NCBI GenBank assembly: GCA_016192135.1
Contig: JACPUR010000021.1
Coordinates: 1 to 64,000, forward strand
Source of the DNA: Candidatus Tectomicrobia bacterium
Lineage (GTDB): Bacteria > UBA8248
Direction: 5' to 3'
Length of the DNA stretch: 64,000 bases
The notes beneath the pieces are model-generated. The model searched no databases. It was not told the origin of the DNA and saw only the letters and a list, made by a program, of their open reading frames with translations. Positions 31,287 to 40,369 of the stretch are shown here, piece after piece (positions within the stretch are counted from its first letter, which is position 1; each line of letters begins with the position of its first letter). The position numbers were made by a program, and so were the translations under genes.

Positions 31287-32759
31287 ATGAACGAAATCGT
31301 CTCGCTCACCCTCCACGACCTCGGCGGGAAGCTCAGGGCGCGGGAGCTCTCCGCCGAAGAGGCGGCGCGCGCCTATCTCGCCCGCGTCGCCGAGACGGAG
31401 GAGCGCGTCCACGCCTACCTGAGCGTCCTGGAGGAGGAGGCGCTCGAGGCCGCCCGCGCGGCCGACAGCCGCCTCAAGGCGGGAGAGAGGGGCTCCCCCC
31501 TCCTGGGCGTCCCCGTGGCGGTCAAGGACCTCCTCTGCATGAAGGGCACGCGCACCACCTGCGGCTCGCGCATCCTGGAGCGCTTCACCGCCCCCTACGA
31601 CGCCACCGCCGTGGCCCGGCTCAAGGCGGCGGGGGCGGTCATCCTGGGCAAGCTCAACATGGACGAGTTCGCCATGGGCTCCTCCACCGAGCGGAGCGCC
31701 TACGGCCCCACCCGCAACCCCTGGAACCTCGAGACCACGCCGGGGGGGAGCAGCGGGGGCTCGGCCGCCGCCGTGGCGGCCCGCTCGGCCGCGGCGGCGC
31801 TGGGCTCGGACACGGGGGGCTCCATCCGCCAGCCGGCCGCCTGCTGCGGGGTGGTGGGGATGAAGCCCACCTACGGCCGCGTCTCGCGCTACGGCCTCGT
31901 CGCCTTCGCCAGCTCGCTCGACCAGATCGGGCCCTTCGCCCGCACCGTGCGCGACTGCGCCCTCATGCTCGCCGCCGTGAGCGGGCATGACCCGCGCGAC
32001 TCGACCTCCGCGACCGAGCCCGTGCCCGACTACGCCGCGGAACTGGACTCAGGGGCGAAGGGGATGCGCATCGGCATCCCAAAGGAGTACTTCATCGAGG
32101 GGATGGACGGGGAGGTCGAGGCCTCGGTGCGCGAGGCCATCCGGGTGATGGAGGGGCTGGGGGCGCGGATCGAGGAAGTCTCCCTCCCCCACACCGAGTA
32201 CGCGCTGCCGGTCTACTACATCCTCGCCCCGGCCGAGGCGAGCAGCAACCTCGCCCGCTACGACGGGGTGCGCTACGGGCTGCGCGAGGAGGGGGACTCC
32301 GAGTTCGGCCCGCTGTTCGGGATGTACGCCGCGAGCCGCCAGGCCGGCTTCGGGGAGGAGGTGAAGCGCCGCATCATGCTCGGCACCTACGCCCTCTCCT
32401 CGGGCTACTACGACGCCTACTACACGAAGGCGCAGCGGGTGCGCACCCTGGTGAGCCGCGACTTCCGGGAGGCTTTCAAGAAGGTGGACGTGATCCTCTC
32501 GGCCACGGCGCCGACCCCCGCCTTCCGGCTCGGGGAGCGTATGGACGATCCGATCGCCATGTACCTCTCGGACATCCTCACCATCCCGTGCAACCTGGCC
32601 GGGCTGCCGGGCATCAGCGTCCCCTGCGGCCTCACCTCGGGAAAGCTCCCCATCGGGCTCCAGTTCGTCGGGCGGCCATTCGGGGAGGGCGAGGTGCTGC
32701 GCGCGGCGGCCGCCTTCGAGGGGGCGACGGCCCACCACCGGGCGCTCCCTCCCCTCTAG
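31287..32759 (+). CDS. gatA: Asp-tRNA(Asn)/Glu-tRNA(Gln) amidotransferase subunit A
   Basis: A 490-residue amidase-signature enzyme that releases ammonia from Gln for the GatCAB transamidation of mischarged tRNA. The Ser-cisSer-Lys triad is visible: Lys80 ([10 protein letters not shown]), Ser155 ([13 protein letters not shown]) and Ser179 ([13 protein letters not shown]). Length and motifs are normal ([20 protein letters not shown]). gatB follows, but an IDH-family gene separates them, and no gatC is seen in the window. GGGAG precedes the ATG. Confidence 0.95.
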   Translation: MNEIVSLTLHDLGGKLRARELSAEEAARAYLARVAETEERVHAYLSVLEEEALEAARAADSRLKAGERGSPLLGVPVAVKDLLCMKGTRTTCGSRILERFTAPYDATAVARLKAAGAVILGKLNMDEFAMGSSTERSAYGPTRNPWNLETTPGGSSGGSAAAVAARSAAAALGSDTGGSIRQPAACCGVVGMKPTYGRVSRYGLVAFASSLDQIGPFARTVRDCALMLAAVSGHDPRDSTSATEPVPDYAAELDSGAKGMRIGIPKEYFIEGMDGEVEASVREAIRVMEGLGARIEEVSLPHTEYALPVYYILAPAEASSNLARYDGVRYGLREEGDSEFGPLFGMYAASRQAGFGEEVKRRIMLGTYALSSGYYDAYYTKAQRVRTLVSRDFREAFKKVDVILSATAPTPAFRLGERMDDPIAMYLSDILTIPCNLAGLPGISVPCGLTSGKLPIGLQFVGRPFGEGEVLRAAAAFEGATAHHRALPPL

Positions 32760-32775
32760 GCCGCGGAGACAGGAC

Positions 32776-33810
32776 ATGCCGAAGCGCCACGAGATCACCG
32801 AGCTGCTGGGGGACGGCATCGCGGAGGAGCTCTGCCACTCCGTCCGCGCCGTGGCGGCGGCCCTGCCGATCGAGGTGGCCTTCGACACGGTGAACCTCGA
32901 GCACTCGAACCGCCGCACCCACGGGCGCCAGCTCTACGACCAGGCGGTGGCCTCCATGCGCCGCACGGGGGCGGGCCTCAAGTACCCGACCGCCACCGTC
33001 GAGGAGAGCCCCAACGCCATCCTGCGGAAGCTCCTCAAGTTCGCCGTCATCCACCGGCCCGTGACCTCCATCCCGGGGCTCAAGACGCACTTCACGGGCA
33101 AGATAGACCTCGACATCGTCCGGGTGGCCACCGGGGGCACCTATGACGACCCGGGCCAGATGGTGGGCGACTACGCTGCGGTGAGCCTGCGGGTGGTGGA
33201 CCGCAAGACCTGCGAGCAGGCCGCCCGCTACGCCTTCGCCATCGCGGCGCGGGACCGCAAGACCCTCACCTCCTCGAGCAAGTACACCATCCAGCGGGTG
33301 ACGGACGGGCTCTTCGAGGACATCGTGGACGAGGTGGCCAAGGACATCGCCTTCGCGGGCCAGGTGAAGCACAGCCGCGAGCTCTTCGACGCCCTGCTCG
33401 CCAAGCTGGTCATGCGGCCCGAGCACTTCCAGGTCATCCTGGTGCTGAACGAGTACGGGGACTTCCTCTCCGACCTCGCCAGCGGCCTCATCGGGAGCCT
33501 GGGCCTGGGCGCCTCGGTCTCCCTCGCCTTCGACGAGCGGGGCCGGGTGTCGACCGCCATGTTCGACGCCACCCACGGCACCGCCCCGGACATCGCGGGG
33601 CAGGACAAGGCGAACCCGACGGCCATCCTGCTGGCCTTCTCGCTCCTCCTCGCCCACGTGGGGGAGGCCCGGGCGGCGGCGGCGCTCCGGCGGGGGCTCT
33701 TCGACTGCCTGGACGCGAAGGAGGCCACCCCGGACCTGGGCGGGGCGCTCGGCACCCAGGCCTTCACCGAGGCCGTCATCCGCCGCACGCTGGAGCGGCT
33801 GAAAGGATAA
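32776..33810 (+). CDS. Isocitrate/isopropylmalate dehydrogenase-family protein
   Basis: A 344-residue beta-decarboxylating dehydrogenase fold. Conserved parts are HEITELLGDGIAEEL (N-terminal nucleotide region), VLNEYGDFLSDLASGLIGSL (metal-binding Asp residues) and DATHGTAPDIAGQDKANPTA, the adenine-binding loop. The substrate loop is unusual (ATVEESPNAILRKLLK and DIVRVATGGTYDDPG rather than the standard Arg-rich form). The substrate could therefore be isocitrate, isopropylmalate, homoisocitrate or tartrate, or something else. It lies 16 bases after gatA and 7 before gatB. Confidence 0.82.
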   Translation: MPKRHEITELLGDGIAEELCHSVRAVAAALPIEVAFDTVNLEHSNRRTHGRQLYDQAVASMRRTGAGLKYPTATVEESPNAILRKLLKFAVIHRPVTSIPGLKTHFTGKIDLDIVRVATGGTYDDPGQMVGDYAAVSLRVVDRKTCEQAARYAFAIAARDRKTLTSSSKYTIQRVTDGLFEDIVDEVAKDIAFAGQVKHSRELFDALLAKLVMRPEHFQVILVLNEYGDFLSDLASGLIGSLGLGASVSLAFDERGRVSTAMFDATHGTAPDIAGQDKANPTAILLAFSLLLAHVGEARAAAALRRGLFDCLDAKEATPDLGGALGTQAFTEAVIRRTLERLKG

Positions 33811-33817
33811 AGGAACG

Positions 33818-35335
33818 ATGCCCTACGAGACCGTGATCGGGCTGGAGGTCCACGCCCAGCTCTCGACCCGGAGCAAGATCTTCTGCGCCTCGAGCGCGGC
33901 CTTCGGCGCGGCCCCGAACGCCCACACCTGCACGGTGGACCTGGGGCTCCCGGGGGTGCTGCCGGTGCTGAACCGCGAGGTGGTGGAGTACACCCTGCGC
34001 CTCGGGCTCGCGGTGGGGGCCGGGGTGGCCCCGGCCTGCCGCTTCGCCCGGAAGCACTACTTCTACCCGGACCTCCCCAAGGGCTACCAGATCAGCCAAT
34101 ACGAGGAGCCCATCTGCACGGGCGGGGAGGTCCGCCTCCTCCTCAAGAATGGGACCGGGCGCCGAGTGCGCCTCACCCGCATCCACATGGAGGAGGACGC
34201 CGGCAAGCTCATCCACGGCGAGGAGCTGGGCGACCCGGCCCACTCCTACGTGGACTTCAACCGGGCCGGGGTGCCGCTCCTCGAGATCGTGACCGAGCCC
34301 GGCCTCCGGAGCCCCGAGGAGGCCGAGGCCTTCGTGCGCAAGCTCCGCACCCTGGTGCGCTACCTGGGCATCTGCGACGGCAACATGCAGGAGGGGAGCC
34401 TGCGCTGCGACGCGAACATCTCGCTCCGCCCCCAAGGCGCGGAGAAGCTGGGGGCCAAGGTCGAGATCAAGAACATCAACTCCTTCCGCAACCTCAGGCG
34501 CGCCCTCGAGTACGAGGAGGTGCGCCAGGCCAAGCTCCTCGACGCGGGCCGGACGATCGAGCAGGAGACCCGGCTCTGGAACGAGGCCCAGGGGGCGACC
34601 CTCCCGATGCGCTCCAAGGAGTACGCCCACGACTACCGCTACTTCCCGGACCCGGACCTCGTGCCCTTGAAAGTGGGGCAGGACTGGCTGGACCGGGTGC
34701 GGGCCGCGCTGCCCGAGCTCCCGGACGCCAAGCGCGAGCGCTTCCAGCGGGAGTACAGCCTGCCCGCCTACGACGCCGAGGTGCTGACCGAGGAGCGGGC
34801 GCTCGCGGACTACTACGAGAAAGTTGTGGAAGAGACAGGCATTAAACTTGCCAAGGTGGCGAGCAATATGGTGATGGGGGAATTCTTGCGTCTCTTAAAC
34901 GAGCTCAAGGTGGGTTTCGAGCTCTTGGCACAAATGAATTCTGGCAAAGTAAAATACGAGGATCATTCTATCTCCTCTCCTAAGCGTCTTGGCCAGCTTA
35001 TTAAGCTCCATTCTGTACCCAAGCCCCCGAGTAATACACCCTTGATCAGCGGAACGATTGCAAAAGCCATCCTCCCGAAGATGAGCCAGGGCGAATATAT
35101 AACGATGGAGCTGGAAGACATCGTGAAAATGGAAGGTGGAGGCCAGATCTCGGACGCGGGCGCCCTCGACGCGGCCATCGAGGCGGTGCTCTCGGCCAAC
35201 CCCAAGGAGGTCGAGGCCTACAAGGGGGGCCGGAAGCAGCTCCTCGGCTTCTTCACCGGCCAGGTGATGAAGGCCACCGGGGGCAAGGCCAACCCCCAGG
35301 CCCTCCAGGCCGCGCTGAAGGCAAAGCTGGACTAG
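33818..35335 (+). CDS. gatB: Asp-tRNA(Asn)/Glu-tRNA(Gln) amidotransferase subunit B
   Basis: A 505-residue GatB. The N-terminal kinase/transamidase part has ETVIGLEVHAQLSTRSKIFC, YFYPDLPKGYQISQYEEPIC, RIHMEEDAGKLIH, VDFNRAGVPLLEIVTEP and GNMQEGSLRCDANIS. The C-terminal YqeY-like tail ends GFFTGQVMKATGGKANPQAL. Residues about 335-442 (bases about 34821-35146) are encoded by a markedly AT-rich, differently coded patch covering the helical domain, with no loss of frame. The flanks return at once to GC-rich codons. This points to a recombined segment from a low-GC donor. Confidence 0.94.
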   Translation: MPYETVIGLEVHAQLSTRSKIFCASSAAFGAAPNAHTCTVDLGLPGVLPVLNREVVEYTLRLGLAVGAGVAPACRFARKHYFYPDLPKGYQISQYEEPICTGGEVRLLLKNGTGRRVRLTRIHMEEDAGKLIHGEELGDPAHSYVDFNRAGVPLLEIVTEPGLRSPEEAEAFVRKLRTLVRYLGICDGNMQEGSLRCDANISLRPQGAEKLGAKVEIKNINSFRNLRRALEYEEVRQAKLLDAGRTIEQETRLWNEAQGATLPMRSKEYAHDYRYFPDPDLVPLKVGQDWLDRVRAALPELPDAKRERFQREYSLPAYDAEVLTEERALADYYEKVVEETGIKLAKVASNMVMGEFLRLLNELKVGFELLAQMNSGKVKYEDHSISSPKRLGQLIKLHSVPKPPSNTPLISGTIAKAILPKMSQGEYITMELEDIVKMEGGGQISDAGALDAAIEAVLSANPKEVEAYKGGRKQLLGFFTGQVMKATGGKANPQALQAALKAKLD

Positions 35336-35371
35336 ACTGGCGCTCATTCCCCGTGCGGAGAAAGGTCCCCC

Positions 35372-35779
35372 ATGCCCTTCTACAAGATTTCCGAGATGGA
35401 GACCCTGCGGGAGGGGGAGAGCCCCCTGGCCGAGATCAAGCGGGTGGCCGGGGAGCTCATGAAGGCGGGCGTCGTGACCTACCACAAGGGCCACGGCGCG
35501 CCCCCCCACTACCACCCGCGCGACGAGCAGTTCATCCTCGTGCTGGAGGGGAGGCGCTACTTCATCCTGGGGGACGAGGAGCGCGTCGTGGGACCCGGGG
35601 ACCTCGTCCACATCCCCCGCAACACCCGCCACGGCGGGCGCTCCCTCGACGAGCGGTGCGTGATGTTCGTCGTGAAGAGCCCGGCCGGGGACGGGCGCCT
35701 GAGCCAGGACTACCACGCGGCAGCCGATCAGGAGGCCGTCGCCGCCCGCCTGGACCGGAAAGCGAAGGAGCTCGCCTGA
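35372..35779 (+). CDS. Cupin-domain protein
   Basis: A 135-residue small beta-barrel. The cupin metal motifs are GHGAPPHYHPRDEQFILVLE (motif 1: the HxH-x4-E type His and Glu ligands) and GDLVHIPRNTRHGGRS (motif 2: the second His). It may be an isomerase, dioxygenase or sensor, and the substrate is unknown. The stop TGA overlaps the next start (TGATG), so it is translationally coupled to the hydrolase gene. Confidence 0.85.
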   Translation: MPFYKISEMETLREGESPLAEIKRVAGELMKAGVVTYHKGHGAPPHYHPRDEQFILVLEGRRYFILGDEERVVGPGDLVHIPRNTRHGGRSLDERCVMFVVKSPAGDGRLSQDYHAAADQEAVAARLDRKAKELA

Positions 35780-36954
35780 TGGCCGTCCGCGCGATGCGCA
35801 AGGTGCCCTGGCTCATCTACTTCCCGGAGGACTACCGCTGGTCGTTCAACGTCCACATCGCCCTCGCCATGGCCCGCTCGGGGGGCGGCGAGGTGGGCGA
35901 GGTGGACCAGGTGTGCCGGGCCCTCCGGAAGAAGCCGGGGGACGAGGCGGCGTGGTTCCGCGAGTGGACCCGGATGGGGGACCGCCTGCGCCTGCGCGGA
36001 GAGTCCGAGCTCAAGGAGGGCCGCCGCCTCACCGCCGCCGGCAACTTCCAGCGCGCCTCGACCTACTACCAGATGGGGGAGCGCTTCCGAATACCTAAGG
36101 ACAAGAAGGCGCTGGACGCCTACCGCCAGTCGGTCCGCTGCTTCCACCGCTACGCCGGGCTCACCGACCGGCCCTCCATCGCCCCGGTGGACATCCCCTT
36201 CGGACGCAAGAAGCTCCCGGCCTACTTCCTCCCGCCCCAGGGCCGGGCCAAGAAGAAGCCCCCGGTGGTGGTGCTCTACAACGGCTTCGACGGCACCAAG
36301 GAGATGAGCGTGAACTGGGCGGCGGACGCCTTGACGCGCCGGGGGATGGCCTGCCTCGTGGCGGACAGCCCGGGGGTGGGGGAGGCCATCCGCTTCCGGG
36401 GCATCCACCTGCGCCACGACGTCGAGGTGGCGGGCTCGGCCATCCTGGACTGGCTGGAGAAAAGAAAGGACGTGGACGGCCGCCGCGCCGCCATCATGGC
36501 GCCGAGCCTCGGGGGCTACTACGCCCCCCGCACCGCCAGCATGGAGCCGCGCTTCAAGGCCTGCGTCGCCTGGGGCGCCATCTGGGACTACCACGCCATC
36601 TGGAAGCGGCGCATCGAGGCCGCCTTCAAGATGCAGCTCCCGGTGCCGGGGGACCACCTCACCTGGAGCCTCAAGACCCGGACGCTGGAGGAGGCGCTGA
36701 AGAAGCTCGAGAAGTTCCGGCTCGACGGCGTGGTGCAGCGGATGAGGTGCCCCTTCCTCCTCGTCCACGGCCTGGACGACCAGCAGATCTCCCTGGCCGA
36801 CGCCCGCGCCTGCTTCCGCGCCGCGGGCTCGAAGGACAAGACCCTCCGGGTCTTCCGCGGCCCCGACGGGGGCGCCCAGCACTGCAACACCGACTACCTC
36901 GCCCCCGTCGTGGACTTCATGGCCGACTGGCTCAAGGAGAAGCTGCGGGCGTAG
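35779..36954 (+). CDS. Alpha/beta hydrolase, FrsA/DUF1100-like
   Basis: A 391-residue hydrolase. A helical N-terminal cap (about 1-150) with tetratricopeptide-like charge pattern precedes the hydrolase core: PPVVVLYNGFDGTKEMSVNW, the nucleophile elbow IMAPSLGGYYAPR (Ser in a P-S-L-G-G context), the acid-residue strand LLVHGLDDQQISLADA and the late His in DGGAQHCNTDYL. It resembles the FrsA-like esterases and pseudo-dihydroxyacyl hydrolases that occur with ring-cleavage or dienelactone pathways. The ATG overlaps the cupin stop. Confidence 0.8.
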   Translation: MAVRAMRKVPWLIYFPEDYRWSFNVHIALAMARSGGGEVGEVDQVCRALRKKPGDEAAWFREWTRMGDRLRLRGESELKEGRRLTAAGNFQRASTYYQMGERFRIPKDKKALDAYRQSVRCFHRYAGLTDRPSIAPVDIPFGRKKLPAYFLPPQGRAKKKPPVVVLYNGFDGTKEMSVNWAADALTRRGMACLVADSPGVGEAIRFRGIHLRHDVEVAGSAILDWLEKRKDVDGRRAAIMAPSLGGYYAPRTASMEPRFKACVAWGAIWDYHAIWKRRIEAAFKMQLPVPGDHLTWSLKTRTLEEALKKLEKFRLDGVVQRMRCPFLLVHGLDDQQISLADARACFRAAGSKDKTLRVFRGPDGGAQHCNTDYLAPVVDFMADWLKEKLRA

Positions 36955-37005
36955 ATAAACTTCTAGATTACAGGGCTTGCATGCATAATGGCCCCACGTT
37001 CTTTA

Positions 37006-37014
37006 TGCTATAAT
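37006..37014 (+). promoter_or_regulatory. Extended -10 promoter (TGCTATAAT)
   Basis: TGC followed by a perfect TATAAT (37009-37014) lies 27 bases before the ATG at 37042. No convincing -35 hexamer is seen at 17 bases, but the TGn extension makes one less necessary. It lies in the AT-rich leader of the small-gene pair. Confidence 0.6.
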
Positions 37015-37041
37015 TGCATAAGTTGATTGGGAGGTTCAGAA

Positions 37042-37233
37042 ATGGCGAACGAGACGGAACAAAAAGGAAATCACCGAATTGTCCGGGCGCGGAACGGATT
37101 GGAAGAGACTTGGCTTATCATTAAGGAGAGCCTCTTCCATCCGTTCTCGACAACGACGATTGTGACGGGCGACGTCATGCCCGGGGAAACTCCTGGTGGG
37201 GACAAGAACGGGTCGGACGACAATTCAAAATAG
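37042..37233 (+). CDS. Small hypothetical protein 1 of an AT-rich pair
   Basis: A 63-residue hydrophilic protein starting MANETEQKGNHRIVRARNG and containing LEETWLIIKESLFHPFS, a Thr-rich patch and an acidic Gly/Asn-rich tail. GGGAGG lies seven bases before the ATG, and an extended -10 promoter precedes it. Base composition is visibly lower in GC than the neighbouring hydrolase gene. No family was recognised. It lies six bases upstream of the next small gene. Confidence 0.62.
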   Translation: MANETEQKGNHRIVRARNGLEETWLIIKESLFHPFSTTTIVTGDVMPGETPGGDKNGSDDNSK

Positions 37234-37238
37234 AGTTC

Positions 37239-37475
37239 ATGACTAAACCCGGGCCGCCTACCCGCAAGAAAGAAATCAGAGAATATTTCAAGCTCACCTT
37301 TGGAGCAGTGGTGGGCATTACCCTGTTGGCTCTTGTTCTGTATGTTGCAATCTCCCTTATGGTCGGAAATTCTCCCCCGCCGCATATCAACAGACTTTTC
37401 GAGACGCTCGACTTCATAATCAAAGCCGGAGTCGGCGCGATTTTCGGATTGCTCGGCGGCAAGAAAATCGAATGA
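37239..37475 (+). CDS. Small hypothetical protein 2 of an AT-rich pair (two membrane helices)
   Basis: A 78-residue protein with a basic N-terminus (TKPGPPTRKKEIREYFKL), one long membrane helix (TFGAVVGITLLALVLYVAIS) and a second weaker one (FIIKAGVGAIFGLLGG), ending KKIE. It is probably an inner-membrane protein encoded with the preceding hydrophilic protein. The pair sits in a low-GC patch between two GC-rich genes, so it may be a recent acquisition. Function unknown. Confidence 0.6.
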   Translation: MTKPGPPTRKKEIREYFKLTFGAVVGITLLALVLYVAISLMVGNSPPPHINRLFETLDFIIKAGVGAIFGLLGGKKIE

Positions 37476-37554
37476 TTACCGAATCCGCCCAATTGCGATT
37501 TCCATCTTCTCATTTCCAGGGCGCAGGTTACTTCAGCCCAGCCTTAGGAGTTCC

Positions 37555-37959
37555 ATGGACGGCGGCGTCGAGACGGCCCTGCGCTACTCCCTCGCCACCC
37601 TGCTCGCCCTGGGCGGGATGCGCTTCTACTACGAGTTCGTGAGGCTGAGCGCCCTGCGCGACGCGAGGCGCGGGGTGCACGCCATCCTGGGCTGGCTCCA
37701 GGCGGGCTTCCTGCCCTCCTTCATCCTCTCCTTCCTCGCGGCCTACTGGATCAGCCGCTCGACCGCCCTGGCCGCGGTCGGGGACTTCGTCTTCTGGTTC
37801 ACCTACTTCCTCTGCACCCTTCTTGTGCTCGCCTCCTTCGCCCGCCAGGCCGCCCGCCGCGGGAGCGCCCGCCCCGGGGACCGCCCGCCCGTCTCCCCCG
37901 CCGACCCCATCGCCTGGCTGAGGCGGATGATGGGCGAGGACGGGGAGGGGAAGGGGTGA
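37555..37959 (+). CDS. Hypothetical membrane protein
   Basis: A 134-residue protein with three likely membrane helices (TALRYSLATLLALGGMRFYY; FLPSFILSFLAAYWISRSTA; FVFWFTYFLCTLLVLASFA) and a Pro/Arg-rich cytoplasmic tail ending ADPIAWLRRMMGEDGEG. GC content is back to the chromosome norm here. No family was recognised. Confidence 0.6.
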   Translation: MDGGVETALRYSLATLLALGGMRFYYEFVRLSALRDARRGVHAILGWLQAGFLPSFILSFLAAYWISRSTALAAVGDFVFWFTYFLCTLLVLASFARQAARRGSARPGDRPPVSPADPIAWLRRMMGEDGEGKG

Positions 37960-38061
37960 TTCAGCGCTGACGCATCCATGCGAAGCGAAAACGGGTGGGG
38001 CCATCCCAGAGACGCTTTTTGATAGAATGCTCCCAAGGCGGCATGTCCGGCCGGGGAAGGA

Positions 38062-38388
38062 ATGACGACGATGGGAAAAGAGGCGATCGGAGCTTCTGCC
38101 GCACAGATACGGGACTTCTGCCGGAGATGGAAGGTGGCGGAGCTCCATCTGTTCGGCTCGGTCCTGCGGGAGGATTTCGGGCCGGAGAGCGATGTAGACG
38201 TCCTGGTCACCTTCTCTCCCGAAGCGACCTGGGGCCTGTTCGATCTGGTCCGGATGGAGGAAGAGCTCTCCCGGCTGTTCGGGCGGAAAGTGGACTTGGT
38301 GGAGCGGCCCGCCGTGGAGCGCAGCGAGAACTACCTCCGCCGGGAGAGCATCCTCTCCTCCATCGAGCCGCTTTATGTCGAGGGATGA
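38062..38388 (+). CDS. MntA-type minimal nucleotidyltransferase antitoxin
   Basis: A 108-residue protein with the nucleotidyltransferase signature [20 protein letters not shown] (G32-S33 and the Asp pair 44/46). MntA-type enzymes inactivate the HEPN toxin HepT by adding AMP to a Tyr (family knowledge). The HepT-like gene overlaps it by 14 bases in another frame, the standard arrangement. A second ATG at 38071 has AAGGA at nine bases and may be the real start. Confidence 0.87.
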   Translation: MTTMGKEAIGASAAQIRDFCRRWKVAELHLFGSVLREDFGPESDVDVLVTFSPEATWGLFDLVRMEEELSRLFGRKVDLVERPAVERSENYLRRESILSSIEPLYVEG

Positions 38389-38713
38389 AACCTACCTTCT
38401 GGACATGCTCCTGGCGGCCCGGAAGATTCGCCGCTTCGCGGAGCGTGCCTCCAAAGATGCGTTCCAGGCGGACGAACTGGCACAGATGGGCCTGATTCAT
38501 CTGATTCAGATTGTCGGCGAAGCGGCCCGCGGGGTCTCCGCGGAGTTCCGGGCATCTCATCCCGAAATTCCCTGGCAGGAGGTCATCGGGATGCGGCACC
38601 GGCTCGTGCACGATTACCTGAATGTCGACCTGGGCCGCGTCTGGAAAACGGTGGAAGAAGATATACCCCAATTGATCCGGCAATTGGAGAAATTCGTCGA
38701 AGACAGGAAATAA
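38375..38713 (+). CDS. HepT-type HEPN ribonuclease toxin
   Basis: A 112-residue helical protein. The RNase motif R-x4-H is RHRLVH (Arg74-His79) followed by DY, within [20 protein letters not shown], matching the DUF86/HepT active site with the Tyr that MntA modifies. The motif [16 protein letters not shown] is also typical. It works with the overlapping MntA-like antitoxin in a type VII toxin-antitoxin module. Confidence 0.87.
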   Translation: MSRDETYLLDMLLAARKIRRFAERASKDAFQADELAQMGLIHLIQIVGEAARGVSAEFRASHPEIPWQEVIGMRHRLVHDYLNVDLGRVWKTVEEDIPQLIRQLEKFVEDRK

Positions 38714-38724
38714 CCGGAATCCCC

Positions 38725-40254
38725 CTACTCCATGTGCACCGCACCGGCGCCCCAGCCCCCGAAGAGGAGGCGGTGCGCCTCGGCGACGCGCGCCGCGTCG
38801 CGGCGGAGGAGCTCGGCCGGGCCCAGGCTCGGGTCCTCCTTCTCCCGGGGGCAGGGGCCCTTCCCCGCCCGCCAGAGGAAGAAGGCCACCGCCTGGGAGG
38901 GGAACATGGCGTAGGTGACGGCGTCCCTCGGGCGCTGGAGGAGGCCCTTCTCGCGAAGCTCCGCCTCGCACCGGGGAAGCGCGTCGGCGGGAATCTCCAT
39001 GGGGGCTTCGTAGTCGACGGGGCCGTTATGCCCGACTATTTTCCTCTGGAGATCCGGATCGAGCTTTCCGAGCGGCTTCCCGTACACGCCGTTGATGTAG
39101 TCCACCACCTGGGTGGGCCGCTGGTAGTCCTCCCCGCGCAGCACGCTCAGGGCGACCTCCACCCCGACCACCTGGCTGGTGGGGGTGACGAGAGGCGGGT
39201 AGCCCAGCTTCTCCCAGACCGCCGGGAAGCGGTCCAGCACTTCCCGTATCCGATTTCCCAGCCCCATGCCCTCGAGCTGGAGTACGTAGTTGGTCCACAT
39301 CCCGCCCGGGATGCGGTGCTCGAGCACGCCCGCGTCGAGCGGCACCTGGAACCGCGCCAGGTGGCGCGCCTCGGCGTGGGGCAGGAAGTAGCCGCGGATG
39401 GCCGGGAAGCGGGACCGGTCCAGGCGGACCTCGCGCCCCGCGCCCTCGAACATGGCCGCGAGCGTCTCGACGGCGGGGAAGGAGGTGAAATGGCTCATCG
39501 GGGAGATGACGCCATCGATCACGTTCGCCCCGGCCTCGACCCCCGCGTAGTAGGCGGCGGGCGCCAGGCCGCTCGAGTAGTGGCAGTGGAGCTGGATCAG
39601 GAGGCGGGGGTATCTTCGCCGAACCGCCCGGACGATGGCGGCGACGGGCGAGGGCCTGGCCACCCCGGCCATGTCCTTGAGGCAGAAGCTCTCGCCCGCG
39701 CTCTCCGGGTCGAGCAGCCCCCTCTCCACGAGATCGTCCACGAAGCCGATGTAGTACTCGGGCGTGTGGACGGGGCTCTCGGTGTAGCTGGCGCAGACCT
39801 GGCTGTGCCCCCCGGCCTCGCGCACGAACCGCACGGCGTTCTCGAGGTTCCGGGGGTCGTTCATGGCGTCGAAGGTGCGGAAGATGTCGATCCCCGCGCG
39901 CCGGGCCTCGCGGATGAAGGCGCGCAGGACGTCGTTGGGCGCCTTCCCGTAGCCCACGCCGTTCTGGCCCCGGAGGAGCATCTGGAGGGGAGTCTTGGGG
40001 GCCGCCGCCTTGAGCCGCTCGAGGTTCTCCCAGGGGTCCTCGCCCAGGAACCGCAGGGCCGTGTCGAAGGTGGCGCCGCCCCAGGCCTCGAGGGAGAAGA
40101 AACCGGCCGCGTCGATCTCGGGGAGGATGCCCAGCGCCAGCCGGTTGGGCATCCGGGTGGCCCAGAGGGACTGGGGCGCGTCCCGCAGGGTGGTGTCGGT
40201 GACGCCGACCTCGGCGCTCTCCACCAGCCGGCGCACCCTCTGTTCCAGATTCAT
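38725..40254 (-). CDS. Pyruvate/oxaloacetate carboxyltransferase-type subunit without biotin domain
   Basis: A 509-residue TIM-barrel carboxyltransferase (OadA/PycB group). Seen are DTTLRDAPQSLWATRM, EAWGGATFDTALRFLGEDPW, the carbamylated Lys in SFCLKDMAGVARP, and two metal His in LLIQLHCHYSSGLA. The usual DAHQSL reads DAPQSL. The C-terminus ends at GGWGAGAVHME without a biotin-carrier MKM motif, so a separate biotin carrier must exist if it works as a carboxylase or decarboxylase. AAGGGAATCC precedes the ATG. Confidence 0.87.
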   Translation of the reverse strand: MNLEQRVRRLVESAEVGVTDTTLRDAPQSLWATRMPNRLALGILPEIDAAGFFSLEAWGGATFDTALRFLGEDPWENLERLKAAAPKTPLQMLLRGQNGVGYGKAPNDVLRAFIREARRAGIDIFRTFDAMNDPRNLENAVRFVREAGGHSQVCASYTESPVHTPEYYIGFVDDLVERGLLDPESAGESFCLKDMAGVARPSPVAAIVRAVRRRYPRLLIQLHCHYSSGLAPAAYYAGVEAGANVIDGVISPMSHFTSFPAVETLAAMFEGAGREVRLDRSRFPAIRGYFLPHAEARHLARFQVPLDAGVLEHRIPGGMWTNYVLQLEGMGLGNRIREVLDRFPAVWEKLGYPPLVTPTSQVVGVEVALSVLRGEDYQRPTQVVDYINGVYGKPLGKLDPDLQRKIVGHNGPVDYEAPMEIPADALPRCEAELREKGLLQRPRDAVTYAMFPSQAVAFFLWRAGKGPCPREKEDPSLGPAELLRRDAARVAEAHRLLFGGWGAGAVHME

Positions 40255-40369
40255 GCCGGATTCCCTTACTTTTTTACAGTCCGGACATACACGTCGGCCC
40301 GCAGCCTTCCGAGGAAGGCCAAGCCGCGCGGCGCCCTGAGGGGTTTTCCTGCAATCTCGCCTGCGAGAC

